A stretch of 64,000 nt of DNA from Parapedobacter pyrenivorans_A (GTDB lineage Bacteria; Bacteroidota; Bacteroidia; Sphingobacteriales; Sphingobacteriaceae), in contig NZ_JBHEUZ010000004.1 of the NCBI RefSeq assembly GCF_041925275.1, positions 124,001 through 188,000 of the forward strand, read 5' to 3'. This document shows positions 1 through 9,367 of the stretch, piece by piece. The notes beneath the pieces were generated by a model. The model made no database searches and had not been told where the DNA came from. It worked only from the letters and a program-made list of their open reading frames with translations. Both the position numbers and the translations under genes were made by a program. How positions within the stretch are numbered: the first letter of the stretch is position 1; each line of letters opens with the position of its first letter.

Positions 1-1182
1 CCACAGGGTATACGCCTCGGTAGAAGGCAAGTTGCGGTGGTCGATCATGCGGGCGTAGGTGTACCCGAAGTAGGTGTTGCACGAACGCTGGATGGCGGTA
101 ACCAAGGGGATGGAGCCATCCACGTGTGTACAACGCATAATAGCCCGGCCACCGCCGTAACGGTACCCGCCCGGGCAGTTGAAGATGGTGCTCGCTTCGA
201 TCAGGCCCGCTTGTTGGGCGGTGAGTGCCGCAACCACCTTGAATACCGATCCCGGCGGGTATTGGGCCTGGATGGGGCGGATGAACATCGGCTTGTAGGG
301 GTCGTGCAGTAATTGCATGTAGTTGTTGCCCCGCTCGCGGCCTACCATCATGTTGGGGTCGTAGCCCGGGCTGCTCACAAATGTCAGGATTTCGCCGGTA
401 GCGGGCTCAATGGCCACCACACTGCCTATTTTGTTGCGCATGAGTTTCTCGGCGAGGATCTGCAAGTCCCTGTCGAGCGAAGATACCAAGCCATCGCCCG
501 CTACGGCCAGTGTGTCGTATTTGCCGTCGGCAAACGACCCTTGGGGGCGGTTGAAAGCATCGACCATGACGTTCTTTATGCCGCGTTGCCCCCGAAGGAG
601 TTCTTCGTACGCCCGTTCCACACCGCTGGCCCCGATGTAGTCACCCGGTCGGTAAAATCCGTTGGAACGTTCGATATCGCGGTCGTTCACTTCCTGGATA
701 TAGCCCAGGAACTGGGCCGCAATGCTATCGGGATAGCTGCGCACCGTCCGGTTCTGTACATAGAATCCGCGGAATTTGTACAGGTGTTCCTGCAGTTTGG
801 CATAAGCGGTTGCCGGTATCTGTTTTTCAAATTGGGATGCTTTGTAAGGGGAGTAGTCACGGGCGGTTTTCATCCGCTTGTCAAACCCCTCCCGGTCGAT
901 GCCAACGAGCTCGCATAGCAGCGCGGTATCGAGATCCTTCACCTCGCGGGGCGTTACCAAGAGGTCATACACCGGCTCGTTCTGCACGAGTACCTGCCCG
1001 TTGCGGTCGAGGATGACGCCGCGTGCGGGGTAAATGACCATTTTTCGGAGCACATTGTTGTTTGCCGACAACAGGTAGCTTTTGTCGATCAACTGCAAGT
1101 AAAACAGCCGGGACGCGATGACGATGGCGATGGCGATGAATATACCCTGTATAATGTATTTTCGCTCAAAAAATGCGTTCAT
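1..1182 (-). CDS. mrdA: Penicillin-binding protein 2, partial (C-terminus beyond left edge)
   Basis: The minus strand is open from an ATG at 1182 to the window edge (about 394 residues visible). It is an elongasome DD-transpeptidase that crosslinks lateral-wall peptidoglycan with RodA. The start reads MNAFFERKYIIQGIF, a short cytoplasmic tail followed by one membrane anchor. The PBP dimerisation domain follows, including the typical PARGVILDRNG stretch. The transpeptidase part shows the serine motif PPGSVFK and the second motif SCN (in RSCNTYF). The KTG motif must lie beyond the edge. It starts 30 bases after mreD and is the last visible gene of the mreBCD-mrdA operon. The family call is secure. 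Confidence 0.95.
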   Translation of the reverse strand, partial: MNAFFERKYIIQGIFIAIAIVIASRLFYLQLIDKSYLLSANNNVLRKMVIYPARGVILDRNGQVLVQNEPVYDLLVTPREVKDLDTALLCELVGIDREGFDKRMKTARDYSPYKASQFEKQIPATAYAKLQEHLYKFRGFYVQNRTVRSYPDSIAAQFLGYIQEVNDRDIERSNGFYRPGDYIGASGVERAYEELLRGQRGIKNVMVDAFNRPQGSFADGKYDTLAVAGDGLVSSLDRDLQILAEKLMRNKIGSVVAIEPATGEILTFVSSPGYDPNMMVGRERGNNYMQLLHDPYKPMFIRPIQAQYPPGSVFKVVAALTAQQAGLIEASTIFNCPGGYRYGGGRAIMRCTHVDGSIPLVTAIQRSCNTYFGYTYARMIDHRNLPSTEAYTLW

Positions 1183-1212
1183 TTATGTGGATATGCCTTT
1201 GGGGCGATTTGC

Positions 1213-1728
1213 TTAACGCTGTTTTTTCCGGTAAAAAAGCAGACTGAACAACAAAATGATAACAACGGTAAATATACAACTTAATAAGATACGGGTGAGG
1301 GTGTAATGGAATTGATGGAATGTAAATGTTTCCAGCATGAACAATACAGCGTGGTGGAATAGGGTGAGTACGAATACATACAGGAAATACCACCGGAAGG
1401 GTACGTTTCCTACCAGCGGTGTGACGTAATTTTCGTGCTGGTCGCTTTGCAGGGTAATGCGTATAAAGAGGATGCGCCCCCACGCCAGGGCTACGCTCGC
1501 GGCGGCATTGACCCCCAGCGTATCGTAAAACGCGTCGATGGTGATGCCGGTAAGGAAGGCCAGGCAGTACAGGATGAAGTTGGGTATGCCTACGGGCAGC
1601 AGCAAAATGAACAGCACATAGGGAAACGGGGTAGCCAGGTTATAATACCCCATGTTTTTGAACAGGAATGCCTGTAGCACGATGAGCACAAAAAAGCGGC
1701 TGATATTGTAGGAGAAAATCTTAGCCAT
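1213..1728 (-). CDS. mreD: Rod shape-determining protein MreD
   Basis: This 171-residue, very hydrophobic protein has about five membrane helices and a basic C-terminal tail (FYRKKQR). That fits MreD, the inner-membrane component linking MreC, MreB and the PBP2/RodA wall synthase. MreD diverges strongly between phyla, so the call rests mainly on topology, length and position. Its start overlaps the end of mreC by 8 bases, which suggests translational coupling, and mrdA follows 30 bases later. No internal damage is seen. Confidence 0.9.
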   Translation of the reverse strand: MAKIFSYNISRFFVLIVLQAFLFKNMGYYNLATPFPYVLFILLLPVGIPNFILYCLAFLTGITIDAFYDTLGVNAAASVALAWGRILFIRITLQSDQHENYVTPLVGNVPFRWYFLYVFVLTLFHHAVLFMLETFTFHQFHYTLTRILLSCIFTVVIILLFSLLFYRKKQR

Positions 1729-2554
1729 CGTTTTCGCTTTGAGATTCCAGCGCTTCCTTTTCGTCTGCGAGCATATCTACCACTACGTATACCTGCCGCA
1801 GGTTGTGGAACTGCGTGCTGAATTTAACCCGGATGTCGAGGAAGCTGTCGCCACCCGAAATACCCGTTTGCGTCACTTCGCCCACCCGTATTCCCGGGGG
1901 GAATAGCGAAAACCCCGATGTGAAAACCTGTTCACCTTCACGTACCTTCACGTGGTTGGGGATGTCTTTAAGTACGCCCAGCTGCGCATCATAATTGTCG
2001 CCCCATATCAACGAGCCGAAGGCCCCACTGTCTTCCAGGGCGGCGCTTACGCGCGTTTCGCTGTGTAGGAGGGACTGCACGGTAGCGAAATGAGCTGAAA
2101 CGTTCAATACAATGCCCACGATGCCGTTTGACGTGATGACGCCCATGCCCTTTTTGATGCCGTGCTTGCTGCCCTTGTCTAGCGTGATGTAATTGTTCTT
2201 TTGGTGGATGCTGTTGTTCGTTACCCTTGCCACCACGTAGCGGTATTGTATGTCGCCGGTACTATCGGTAACCGCACCGGCCACCACGCTATCGGGTGCG
2301 GTGAGGAGTTGCAGCCGTTCCCGCAAGCCGGCATTCTCTTCGGCCAGTTGCACGTTGGCTTCCCGGAGGTGGAGGTAGCTTTGCCAGGCATTGATACGGG
2401 CATAGGCCGAACCGATAAACTCATTTGACGAATTGATGGCCGATGCTCGCTGGAACGAGTTGTTTTGGACAACGAGGTATACGGCAAACCCAAAAAACAG
2501 CACAAAAAAGAAGAAGGCATTATACTTAGTGAGAATGAGCCAAAGGTTCTTCAT
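1721..2554 (-). CDS. mreC: Rod shape-determining protein MreC
   Basis: The 277-residue protein has a short cytoplasmic N-terminus, one membrane helix (about residues 11-30), a coiled coil (about 60-100, REANVQLAEENAGLRERL) and a beta-rich periplasmic MreC domain. The domain contains the typical stretches DKGSKHGIKKGMGVI and GIVGIVLNVS. MreC is the periplasmic scaffold that activates PBP2. It lies between mreB and mreD in the standard order. The 88-base gap after mreB carries A-rich 7-bp repeats directly before the start codon. Confidence 0.95.
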   Translation of the reverse strand: MKNLWLILTKYNAFFFFVLFFGFAVYLVVQNNSFQRASAINSSNEFIGSAYARINAWQSYLHLREANVQLAEENAGLRERLQLLTAPDSVVAGAVTDSTGDIQYRYVVARVTNNSIHQKNNYITLDKGSKHGIKKGMGVITSNGIVGIVLNVSAHFATVQSLLHSETRVSAALEDSGAFGSLIWGDNYDAQLGVLKDIPNHVKVREGEQVFTSGFSLFPPGIRVGEVTQTGISGGDSFLDIRVKFSTQFHNLRQVYVVVDMLADEKEALESQSENDG

Positions 2555-2642
2555 TCTTTTGCTATTTGCTTTTTGTTTTTTGCTATTTTACATTTTGTGC
2601 GTTGCCTTGGCAAACAGCGAATTGCAAATAGCGAACGGCCGC
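2555..2642 (-). repeat. mreB-mreC spacer with 7-bp A-rich repeats
   Basis: On the minus strand the bases just before the mreC ATG form a run of heptads (GCAAAAA, ACAAAAA, GCAAATA, GCAAAAG). The far side of the spacer carries the opposite words GCTATTTGC and GCTGTTTGC, so part of the spacer can fold back on itself. Similar heptads precede the starts at 11563 and 14366. No gene is seen here. Confidence 0.6.
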
Positions 2643-3665
2643 TTATTGCATCAAAAACTTAAACGAGCCGATGTTTTTCAATGCGATGCCGGTTCCCCGC
2701 ACCACGGCCCGCAGGGGGTCTTCCGCCACATGGACCGGTAGCTTGGTTTTTGCTTGGATACGCTTATCCAGTCCACGCAACAAAGCGCCACCCCCGGTGA
2801 GATAAATGCCCGTTTGGTAAATGTCGGCAGAAAGCTCGGGCGGGGTGATTTCCAACGCCTTGAGGATAGCCTCTTCGATTTTTGATATAGACTTGTCTAG
2901 GCAATGGGCTATTTCGGTGTAAGATACGGTAATTTGTTTGGGCACACCGGTCATCAGGTCGCGGCCCTGTACGGCAAAGTCCGCTGGCGGCTCCTGCAAC
3001 TCGGGGAGGGCAGAACCCACCTCGATTTTTATTTTCTCTGCTGTCCGGTCACCGATCATGATGTTGTGCTGCCTGCGGATGTATTGCACAATGTCGGAGT
3101 CGAAATTATCGCCTGCCACCCGGATCGACTGGTCGCACACGATGCCGGATAATGCGATGACCGCGATTTCCGTGGTACCGCCGCCGATGTCGATTACCAT
3201 GTTGCCCATGGGTTCCTCCACGTCGATACCGATGCCCACGGCGGCGGCCATGGGCTCATGTACCAGGTAAACCTCTTTCGCTCCCGCTATCTCTGCTGAG
3301 TCGCGTACGGCCCGCTTTTCTACCTCGGTAATGCCCGAAGGGATACAGATAACCATGCGCAGCGACGGGAAAAACCAGCCCTTGCCGTTGTTCACCATCT
3401 TTATCATGCCCCGGATCATGTGCTCGGCCGCATTGAAGTCGGCAATCACACCGTCTTTCAATGGCCTTACGGTCCGGATATTGTCGTGTGTTTTCCCTTC
3501 CATCTGCATGGCTTGGCGCCCTATCGCAATGACCTTGTTGGTGGTGCGGTCAAATGCCACAATAGAGGGTTCATCCACCACCACTTTGTCATTATGGATA
3601 ATGAGGGTGTTTGCCGTACCCAAATCAATCGCAACTTCTTGTGTAAACCAGTTAAATAAGCCCAT
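2643..3665 (-). CDS. mreB: Rod shape-determining protein MreB (actin-like ATPase)
   Basis: The 340-residue length is normal for MreB. Visible nucleotide-binding signatures of the actin fold are phosphate-1 (AIDLGTANT), phosphate-2 (VIDIGGGTTE) and the adenosine motif (GIYLTGGGALLRGLD). MreB forms membrane-bound filaments that guide the elongation machinery. It is the first gene of the shape operon. The divergent gap of 120 bases to the DUF3857 gene must hold its promoter; a CATATTTG sequence just upstream of the ATG resembles a Bacteroidota -7 box with one mismatch. Confidence 0.97.
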   Translation of the reverse strand: MGLFNWFTQEVAIDLGTANTLIIHNDKVVVDEPSIVAFDRTTNKVIAIGRQAMQMEGKTHDNIRTVRPLKDGVIADFNAAEHMIRGMIKMVNNGKGWFFPSLRMVICIPSGITEVEKRAVRDSAEIAGAKEVYLVHEPMAAAVGIGIDVEEPMGNMVIDIGGGTTEIAVIALSGIVCDQSIRVAGDNFDSDIVQYIRRQHNIMIGDRTAEKIKIEVGSALPELQEPPADFAVQGRDLMTGVPKQITVSYTEIAHCLDKSISKIEEAILKALEITPPELSADIYQTGIYLTGGGALLRGLDKRIQAKTKLPVHVAEDPLRAVVRGTGIALKNIGSFKFLMQ

Positions 3666-3785
3666 CCGGCAAATATGATAAGAATTTTAAATAATGTGCA
3701 AACCTACCAAAAAAACTGATAACTTTAGCCACAATATCCGATTTATATCCGATTTGTGTTGATCCCTTAATGTATTGCCCAAACG

Positions 3786-5774
3786 ATGATAAAGACCTAT
3801 TTGACCTTCGCCTTTTTGGTGGTTTTCGCCGGCTGTTTGCATAGCCAGGATTTCACATTCGGTTCACTTTCATCAGAAGACCTTAGGCTAGCCAAGAACG
3901 ACCTGGATAGCTTCTCCAATGCGGCCGTGCTCAACGAGTACGGCAAGGCCTATATGGTCTTTGATGATACGAAAGGATATACCGAACTGATCGTAGATTA
4001 CCATGTGCGCATCAAGATTTTCAATAGCGACGGCTACCAGCACGCAACGGTGGTGATACCGGCGCATAAAGACGAGAGCGGGGAACGGGCGGATGTCATC
4101 TCGGACGTGAAGGCTGTAACGATCAATGTGGAAGACAGCCGGATCGTGACGCTGCCGCTGGATAAAAGCCAACTGTTTAAGGAAGAGGTGAGCAGGTACC
4201 TCACCCATACCAAATTTACCTTTCCGAACCTGCAAGACGGCAGCATCATCGAGTACAGCTACCGGTTGCGGTCGCCGCATATCTTCAATTTCCACACGTG
4301 GCACCTGCAAGACGAGATCCCGAAAATCAACAGTGTGTTTGAAGCCATTATCCCGGCCATGTATACCTACAACGTGATTTTGCGGGGCCCCTATAAACTC
4401 CATACGCAGGATGCCAAGCTAAATCGCGGAGCCTTCCGCATCGTGGGCCGCGATGTCGATTGTTCGCATTTGACCTACGGAATGCGGGATATACCCGCAT
4501 TTGTAACGGAAGATTATATGACGGCTGCAAGCAATTTTAAATCAGCTATTTATTTTGAGCTTTCGGATATATATAGGCTCAACGGGACCAATGTTAAGAT
4601 TACGAAAGAGTGGAAGAACGTAGACCGCGAATTGGTGACCCACGCGGACTTCGGCAGCCAGATGAAACGCGACAACCTATTCAAGTCCATCCTGCCTACC
4701 ATCCTCGCAGACACGATGGACGACCTCGGCAAAGCCAAGGCTGTTTACCGCTACGTCCAGCAGCGCATCAGGTGGAACAAGTACCTAGGTAAGTATAGCG
4801 AATCGTCGGTGAAAGACGCATTGGAACGGCGATCGGGCAATATCGGTGATATCAACCTGGCCCTGATAGCGGGGTTGCGTGCGGCGGGGTTGGATGGCGA
4901 AGCGGTTATCCTTTCCACGCGCGACAATGGCGTGGTCAACGACGTGCACCCCGTGCTCAGCGACTTCAATTACGTTGTTGCCAAGGTCAATATCGGCGAC
5001 AGCCATTACTTACTGGATGCCTCGGACCCGCTGCTGCCGTTTGGGTTGCTGCCGCTGCATTGCATCAATGGCAAGGCGCGCGTGGTGAACCTGAAGGAGC
5101 CTTCGTATTGGATGGTCGTTGAATCGTCCCAGAAATCAACCACCCAATATACGTTGAACGCCAAATTGGGGGCCGACGGATTTTTACGGGGACAGCTCAC
5201 CACCCACAGCTATGGTTATGCCGCCTGGAACAAACGCAAGGAACTGGCCAATTACAACACCGCGGACGAATACATCGAACACCTTGACGAACGGCTCACC
5301 GGTTTCGAGATCGAGCAGGGCGAAATCATGGGTGCTGCAGATTTGGAACAACCCTTCGTTGAACGCTATGACATTGCGGTGAAGCTTTACGATAGCTTGG
5401 GCTCAGGTGAACTGTTCTTCAACCCGTTCTTTATCCGCCGGATAAACAAGAACCCTTTTAACCTGGATGATCGCACCTATCCGGTGGATATGGGCACGGC
5501 CAGCGAACAACGGGTACTGATGACCATCGAACTGCCCGCAGGGTACGCGTTGGCTTCCAAGCCCGATGATTACAACATGGCCCTGGAAAACCGGGGTGGG
5601 CGCTACCTTACGCAAACCAACCTATCGGATAATGTATTGACTTTTTCGCAGCTGCTGGCACTGAACCAGTCTACCTACCCCCCGGAAAGTTATTTCGCGC
5701 TGAAGGAATTTTTCAGCCGGATTATCCAACAGGAAAAAATCGATGTGGTACTGCAGATGAAAGGAGCCCAATGA
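3786..5774 (+). CDS. DUF3857 / transglutaminase-like secreted protein (first paralogue, Cys-less)
   Basis: The 662-residue protein has a signal peptide (MIKTYLTFAFLVVFAGCLHSQ), an N-terminal DUF3857 beta domain (about 50-230) and a transglutaminase-like core (about 290-430). DUF3857-transglutaminase proteins are common in Bacteroidota and their role is not settled. At the usual catalytic Cys position this protein reads RRSGNIGDINL, with no Cys, while the Asp region LLDASDP is kept. It therefore looks catalytically dead and may be a binding or scaffold paralogue. It overlaps the next gene by 4 bases (ATGA), so the two are coupled. Confidence 0.8.
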   Translation: MIKTYLTFAFLVVFAGCLHSQDFTFGSLSSEDLRLAKNDLDSFSNAAVLNEYGKAYMVFDDTKGYTELIVDYHVRIKIFNSDGYQHATVVIPAHKDESGERADVISDVKAVTINVEDSRIVTLPLDKSQLFKEEVSRYLTHTKFTFPNLQDGSIIEYSYRLRSPHIFNFHTWHLQDEIPKINSVFEAIIPAMYTYNVILRGPYKLHTQDAKLNRGAFRIVGRDVDCSHLTYGMRDIPAFVTEDYMTAASNFKSAIYFELSDIYRLNGTNVKITKEWKNVDRELVTHADFGSQMKRDNLFKSILPTILADTMDDLGKAKAVYRYVQQRIRWNKYLGKYSESSVKDALERRSGNIGDINLALIAGLRAAGLDGEAVILSTRDNGVVNDVHPVLSDFNYVVAKVNIGDSHYLLDASDPLLPFGLLPLHCINGKARVVNLKEPSYWMVVESSQKSTTQYTLNAKLGADGFLRGQLTTHSYGYAAWNKRKELANYNTADEYIEHLDERLTGFEIEQGEIMGAADLEQPFVERYDIAVKLYDSLGSGELFFNPFFIRRINKNPFNLDDRTYPVDMGTASEQRVLMTIELPAGYALASKPDDYNMALENRGGRYLTQTNLSDNVLTFSQLLALNQSTYPPESYFALKEFFSRIIQQEKIDVVLQMKGAQ

Positions 5775-7675
5775 AAGCTGGATGGCTGATTATGTTCATG
5801 GGCCTGCTTGGTGGCGGGCGGGCTGCTGCCCAATCGGACTATGCCGTGGCGCATATTCCCGTGGCATTGAAAAGCCGTGCCGATGCCGTGGTTCGCCGCG
5901 AGGAGGTGGTGGTCGATATGCTTTCGCCAACCAAGGTGTACCACCGTGTACACCGGGCCATTACGGTTTTTAACCGCGGTGGCGAAGAGCGGGCGCGGCT
6001 CGTGATCCATTACGATAAGGCAACCGTGATTAAGCGGATCGAAGGAGCGGTGTACGACGGCGACGGTGTGCTATTGCGTAAGTTCACCAAGCGCGACTGT
6101 AGGGATGAGAGTGCGGTGAGCAACTTTTCGTTATACGAAGACAGCCGGGTAAAACATTACCTGCCGGCCATGGCGGGGTATCCCTATACCATCGTGTACA
6201 GCTACGAGGTGGAGCGGAAGCAGAACCTCATCATCCCCGCCTGGCGCCCCGAGGCCTATTGGGACGTGGCGGTACAACATAGCCAGTACACGTTTACCTG
6301 TGCCGAAAGTGACGCCGTGCGCGTGCGCGCCGCGAACTACCGGGGCAACGCGGAACACAGCGTGGCGGGTGGCCGGAGCACCACGACGTGGGCGGTGGAT
6401 AACCTCCCCGCCAGGCGGTATGAACCCTACAGCCCCGATCCTGAAACGTATAAGACCACCGTAAGGATTGCACCGGTAAATTTCGGTTACTATAAACATA
6501 AAGGGCAGTATTCCAACTGGGAAGAGCTCGGTAAGTGGATGTTTGGTGCACTCCTTTCCGAAGGGATGAACCTTCCGCCGCATACCGTTGCGGAGGTAAA
6601 GGGCTTGGTAGACGGGCTGGCGTCCGACCGGGAAAAGGCGGCCGCACTCTACCGCTACCTGCAACGTAAAACCCGGTATGTGAGTGTGCAGATCGGCATC
6701 GGTGGCTTTAAGCCAACGGCCGCTGCGTTGGTTGACCAGCTTGGCTACGGCGATTGCAAAGGGCTGGCCAACTACATGCGGGCGCTGCTGGCCGTGGTTG
6801 ATATCCCCTCTTATTACTGCGTAGTAGAGGCTGGCAATGCCAAGCGTAGTATCAGCGCTGATTTTGCAAGTATGGACCAAGGTAACCACGTGATCTTGTG
6901 CGTGCCTTTCGAACAAGATACCGTTTGGCTGGAGTGCACGAGCCAACGGCTGCCGTTCGGCTTTTTGGGGTCGTTTACGGACGACCGTACCGTGTGGGCC
7001 TGCACACCGGAAGGAGGGAAGTTGCTGCAAACGCCGGCTTATGCGGCTACCGAGAGCACCCAGGAGCGCCGTGCCGAGCTGCAATTGGCAGACGATGGCA
7101 CCGTAGCTGGCCACATGCGCACTGTCTTTTCCGGCGGGCAGTACGATAACCATTCCGAAATCGCCGAAAGCAGCGGCGGTGAGCAAATGAAGCTGTTGAA
7201 AACCGCGTATGACATTGACCATGTCGGTTTTGGGCAGATCGACTACCAGAAGCCTGACAATGAAGTGCCCACGCTCGTTGAGTCGTTGGAGGTAACGTTG
7301 CCGCGTTATGCCCCCACCAGCAACGGGCAGACCTTCCTGGTACCCAACCTTTTTAACCGGCAATCCAGCGTGCCCACGGTAAAAGACCGGCAGCTGCCGG
7401 TGTATATCAACCGGGGCTATGCCGATGAAGACCACTTTACGTACACGCTACCGGCCGGCTATACCGTGGTAGGTGGCCCGTGGCAAACCACGCTGGATAG
7501 CCCTTTCGGCCGTTATGAGGCAACCGTGGAGCAGGTGGGCAACCAGCTTTCCTACCGGCGGCGGCTGGTGCTGCACGGTGGCACGTATCCGGCCAATCGT
7601 TATGCCGAATTTTGTATGTTCATCAACGGCATAAGCTCGTCCGACCGACATAAGCTGGTGCTTGCGAACGAATAG
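5771..7675 (+). CDS. DUF3857 / transglutaminase-like secreted protein (second paralogue, Cys-His)
   Basis: The 634-residue protein has a signal peptide (MKAGWLIMFMGLLGGGRAAAQ), a DUF3857 domain and a transglutaminase-like core. Unlike its upstream neighbour it keeps the Cys (GYGDCKGLANY) and a candidate His (DQGNHVILCV). The third acidic residue is probably Glu in WLECTSQ rather than Asp. It starts inside the stop of the upstream gene (ATGA overlap), so the two are probably made in a fixed ratio. It converges on the M1 peptidase gene with a 2-base gap. A long antisense frame across it is a shadow. Confidence 0.8.
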   Translation: MKAGWLIMFMGLLGGGRAAAQSDYAVAHIPVALKSRADAVVRREEVVVDMLSPTKVYHRVHRAITVFNRGGEERARLVIHYDKATVIKRIEGAVYDGDGVLLRKFTKRDCRDESAVSNFSLYEDSRVKHYLPAMAGYPYTIVYSYEVERKQNLIIPAWRPEAYWDVAVQHSQYTFTCAESDAVRVRAANYRGNAEHSVAGGRSTTTWAVDNLPARRYEPYSPDPETYKTTVRIAPVNFGYYKHKGQYSNWEELGKWMFGALLSEGMNLPPHTVAEVKGLVDGLASDREKAAALYRYLQRKTRYVSVQIGIGGFKPTAAALVDQLGYGDCKGLANYMRALLAVVDIPSYYCVVEAGNAKRSISADFASMDQGNHVILCVPFEQDTVWLECTSQRLPFGFLGSFTDDRTVWACTPEGGKLLQTPAYAATESTQERRAELQLADDGTVAGHMRTVFSGGQYDNHSEIAESSGGEQMKLLKTAYDIDHVGFGQIDYQKPDNEVPTLVESLEVTLPRYAPTSNGQTFLVPNLFNRQSSVPTVKDRQLPVYINRGYADEDHFTYTLPAGYTVVGGPWQTTLDSPFGRYEATVEQVGNQLSYRRRLVLHGGTYPANRYAEFCMFINGISSSDRHKLVLANE

Positions 7676-7677
7676 CG

Positions 7678-9336
7678 TTACTCTTCCACCAATACGCCGA
7701 TGTAGAAATTGAAGGTATCCACCTCGAGGTTGCCGCGCGTGAGCCCCGGGATATTGACCGGGGTAAACTGCCGCTTGGGCTGGATAAACTGGTAGGGCCC
7801 TCCCTTTTTACGGATTCGCACGGGCATATCGAAGTCCTTTACATCGGCAATCCAGCGGCAGGATGCCTTGCCATCTTCCGAAAAAGAAAATTCGAGGGTG
7901 GGGATGTTGGCGTAGCGTACGTACTGTGCGTACAACTGCGAGAGGTCCTTTCCCGATTGTTCGCTGATGTAGTTCACAATGTCCTCGTAGTTTACTGTGC
8001 TGTGGTAGAACGTTCTGTTGAGGCCCCTCAGTATCTGCCGCCATTTTTCGTCGTCGTCAATGATGGTGCGCGCCATGTTGTGCAGCACGCCACCCTTGTT
8101 GTACATGTCGCCCGAGCCTTCGTTGTTCACATGGTACTTGCCGATGATGGGTGCAAGGTTCAGGATGCCCCGGCGGTTGCCATGCACGTATTCCTGGCCT
8201 GCACGTTTCCCGAAATGGTAGTCGATATACAGCGATTCGGAGTAGTTGGTAAAGCTTTCGTGTATCCACATGTCGGCCAGGTCGTTGGAGGTGATGTTAT
8301 TGCCGAACCACTCGTGGCCCGCTTCGTGCACGATGATGAAATCCCACTTGGTGCCCCAGCCGGTGCCCGAGCCGTCGCGGCCCAGGTAGCCATTTTGGTA
8401 TTTATTGCCATAGGCGATGGCACTTTGGTGTTCCATGCCGAGGTGGGCCGTTTCGACCAGTTTGAACCCGTCGGCATAGAACGGGTAGGGACCAAACCAA
8501 TATTCGAATGCCCGGAGCATCGGTTTTACGTTGGCATCGAAATGCGGTTTGGCCTTGGCCTCGTTTTCGCGCAATACCCAATAGTCAAGGTCGAGCACCC
8601 CTTTTTCGCCCCGGAACGTATCGGCAAAATGCACATAGTCGCCAATGTTGGCGGCCACGTTGTAATTGTTTATCGGGTTGCTTACAAACCAATTGAAACG
8701 GGTATAGCCATCGCCAAGGTCTTCGCTACCGCGGAACCGGCCGTTAGATACATTGGTGAGCCCGTTGGGTACGCTGATGCTGATGAGCATGCTATCCACT
8801 TCGTCCGATTGGTGATCTTTGTTCGGCCACCATACGCTGGCGCCGAGGCCCTGGCAGGCCGTGGCTATCCAGTGTTTTCCGTTGCTGTCTTTCTTGAAAT
8901 CAAATCCGCCGTCCCACGGGGCCCTTTTGGCCTGCACGGGGTTGCCAGAATAAAACACGCGGAACGAATCCCGCTGTCCGGTGGTAATGGATTGCGGAAA
9001 ATCAATGAAGACCGCATTGTACTCCCGCTTGAAAGGCAGTTGCTGCCCGTCGTATAGTACGCTGTCGAGGTGCAGGTTATCAAATAAGTCGAATTGTAAG
9101 CGGTCGAAATCAGTCGTGGCGGTAAACAAAAACAGGTTGGAGCCCGAGATGTATCGGTTGTCGGGGTCTACGCGAACATCAAGGTGGTAGTAATTGATGT
9201 CGTAGCACGTACGTAACGGCGTAAGCTGGCCACGGAGCGAATCTGCCCGGCTGAAGAGCTCGCGGGCTTTCAGCAATTGCGCCTGGCCCTCGGCGAACGT
9301 GGCCATTGCCAGGAAAACGATATACAGGTATTTCAT
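7678..9336 (-). CDS. M1 family zinc metallopeptidase (aminopeptidase)
   Basis: The 552-residue protein has a signal peptide (MKYLYIVFLAMATFAEGQAQ), the M1 N-terminal beta saddle, then the catalytic domain with the HExxH zinc site (HEAGHEWFGNNIT) and the third ligand Glu in WIHESFTNY. The exopeptidase motif, usually GxMEN, reads GMEHQS, as in many short bacterial M1 enzymes. The large C-terminal helical domain of long M1 proteins is missing, giving a short form. It should remove N-terminal residues from peptides in the periplasm. It is the last of three consecutive minus-strand exopeptidase genes. Confidence 0.93.
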   Translation of the reverse strand: MKYLYIVFLAMATFAEGQAQLLKARELFSRADSLRGQLTPLRTCYDINYYHLDVRVDPDNRYISGSNLFLFTATTDFDRLQFDLFDNLHLDSVLYDGQQLPFKREYNAVFIDFPQSITTGQRDSFRVFYSGNPVQAKRAPWDGGFDFKKDSNGKHWIATACQGLGASVWWPNKDHQSDEVDSMLISISVPNGLTNVSNGRFRGSEDLGDGYTRFNWFVSNPINNYNVAANIGDYVHFADTFRGEKGVLDLDYWVLRENEAKAKPHFDANVKPMLRAFEYWFGPYPFYADGFKLVETAHLGMEHQSAIAYGNKYQNGYLGRDGSGTGWGTKWDFIIVHEAGHEWFGNNITSNDLADMWIHESFTNYSESLYIDYHFGKRAGQEYVHGNRRGILNLAPIIGKYHVNNEGSGDMYNKGGVLHNMARTIIDDDEKWRQILRGLNRTFYHSTVNYEDIVNYISEQSGKDLSQLYAQYVRYANIPTLEFSFSEDGKASCRWIADVKDFDMPVRIRKKGGPYQFIQPKRQFTPVNIPGLTRGNLEVDTFNFYIGVLVEE

Positions 9337-9367
9337 TTTTGCTCTTTATTTTTTGTTATCGGCTTAA

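Noticed and set aside
6131..7435. Long antisense open frame (434 codons) over the second DUF3857 gene
   Set aside because: The plus-strand frame has a signal peptide, conserved motifs and coupling to its neighbour. The antisense frame has no family motif and arises from GC-rich codon use.
7957..9057. Long plus-strand open frame (366 codons) over the M1 peptidase
   Set aside because: The minus strand encodes a clear M1 peptidase with HExxH. The opposite frame is a codon-composition shadow.
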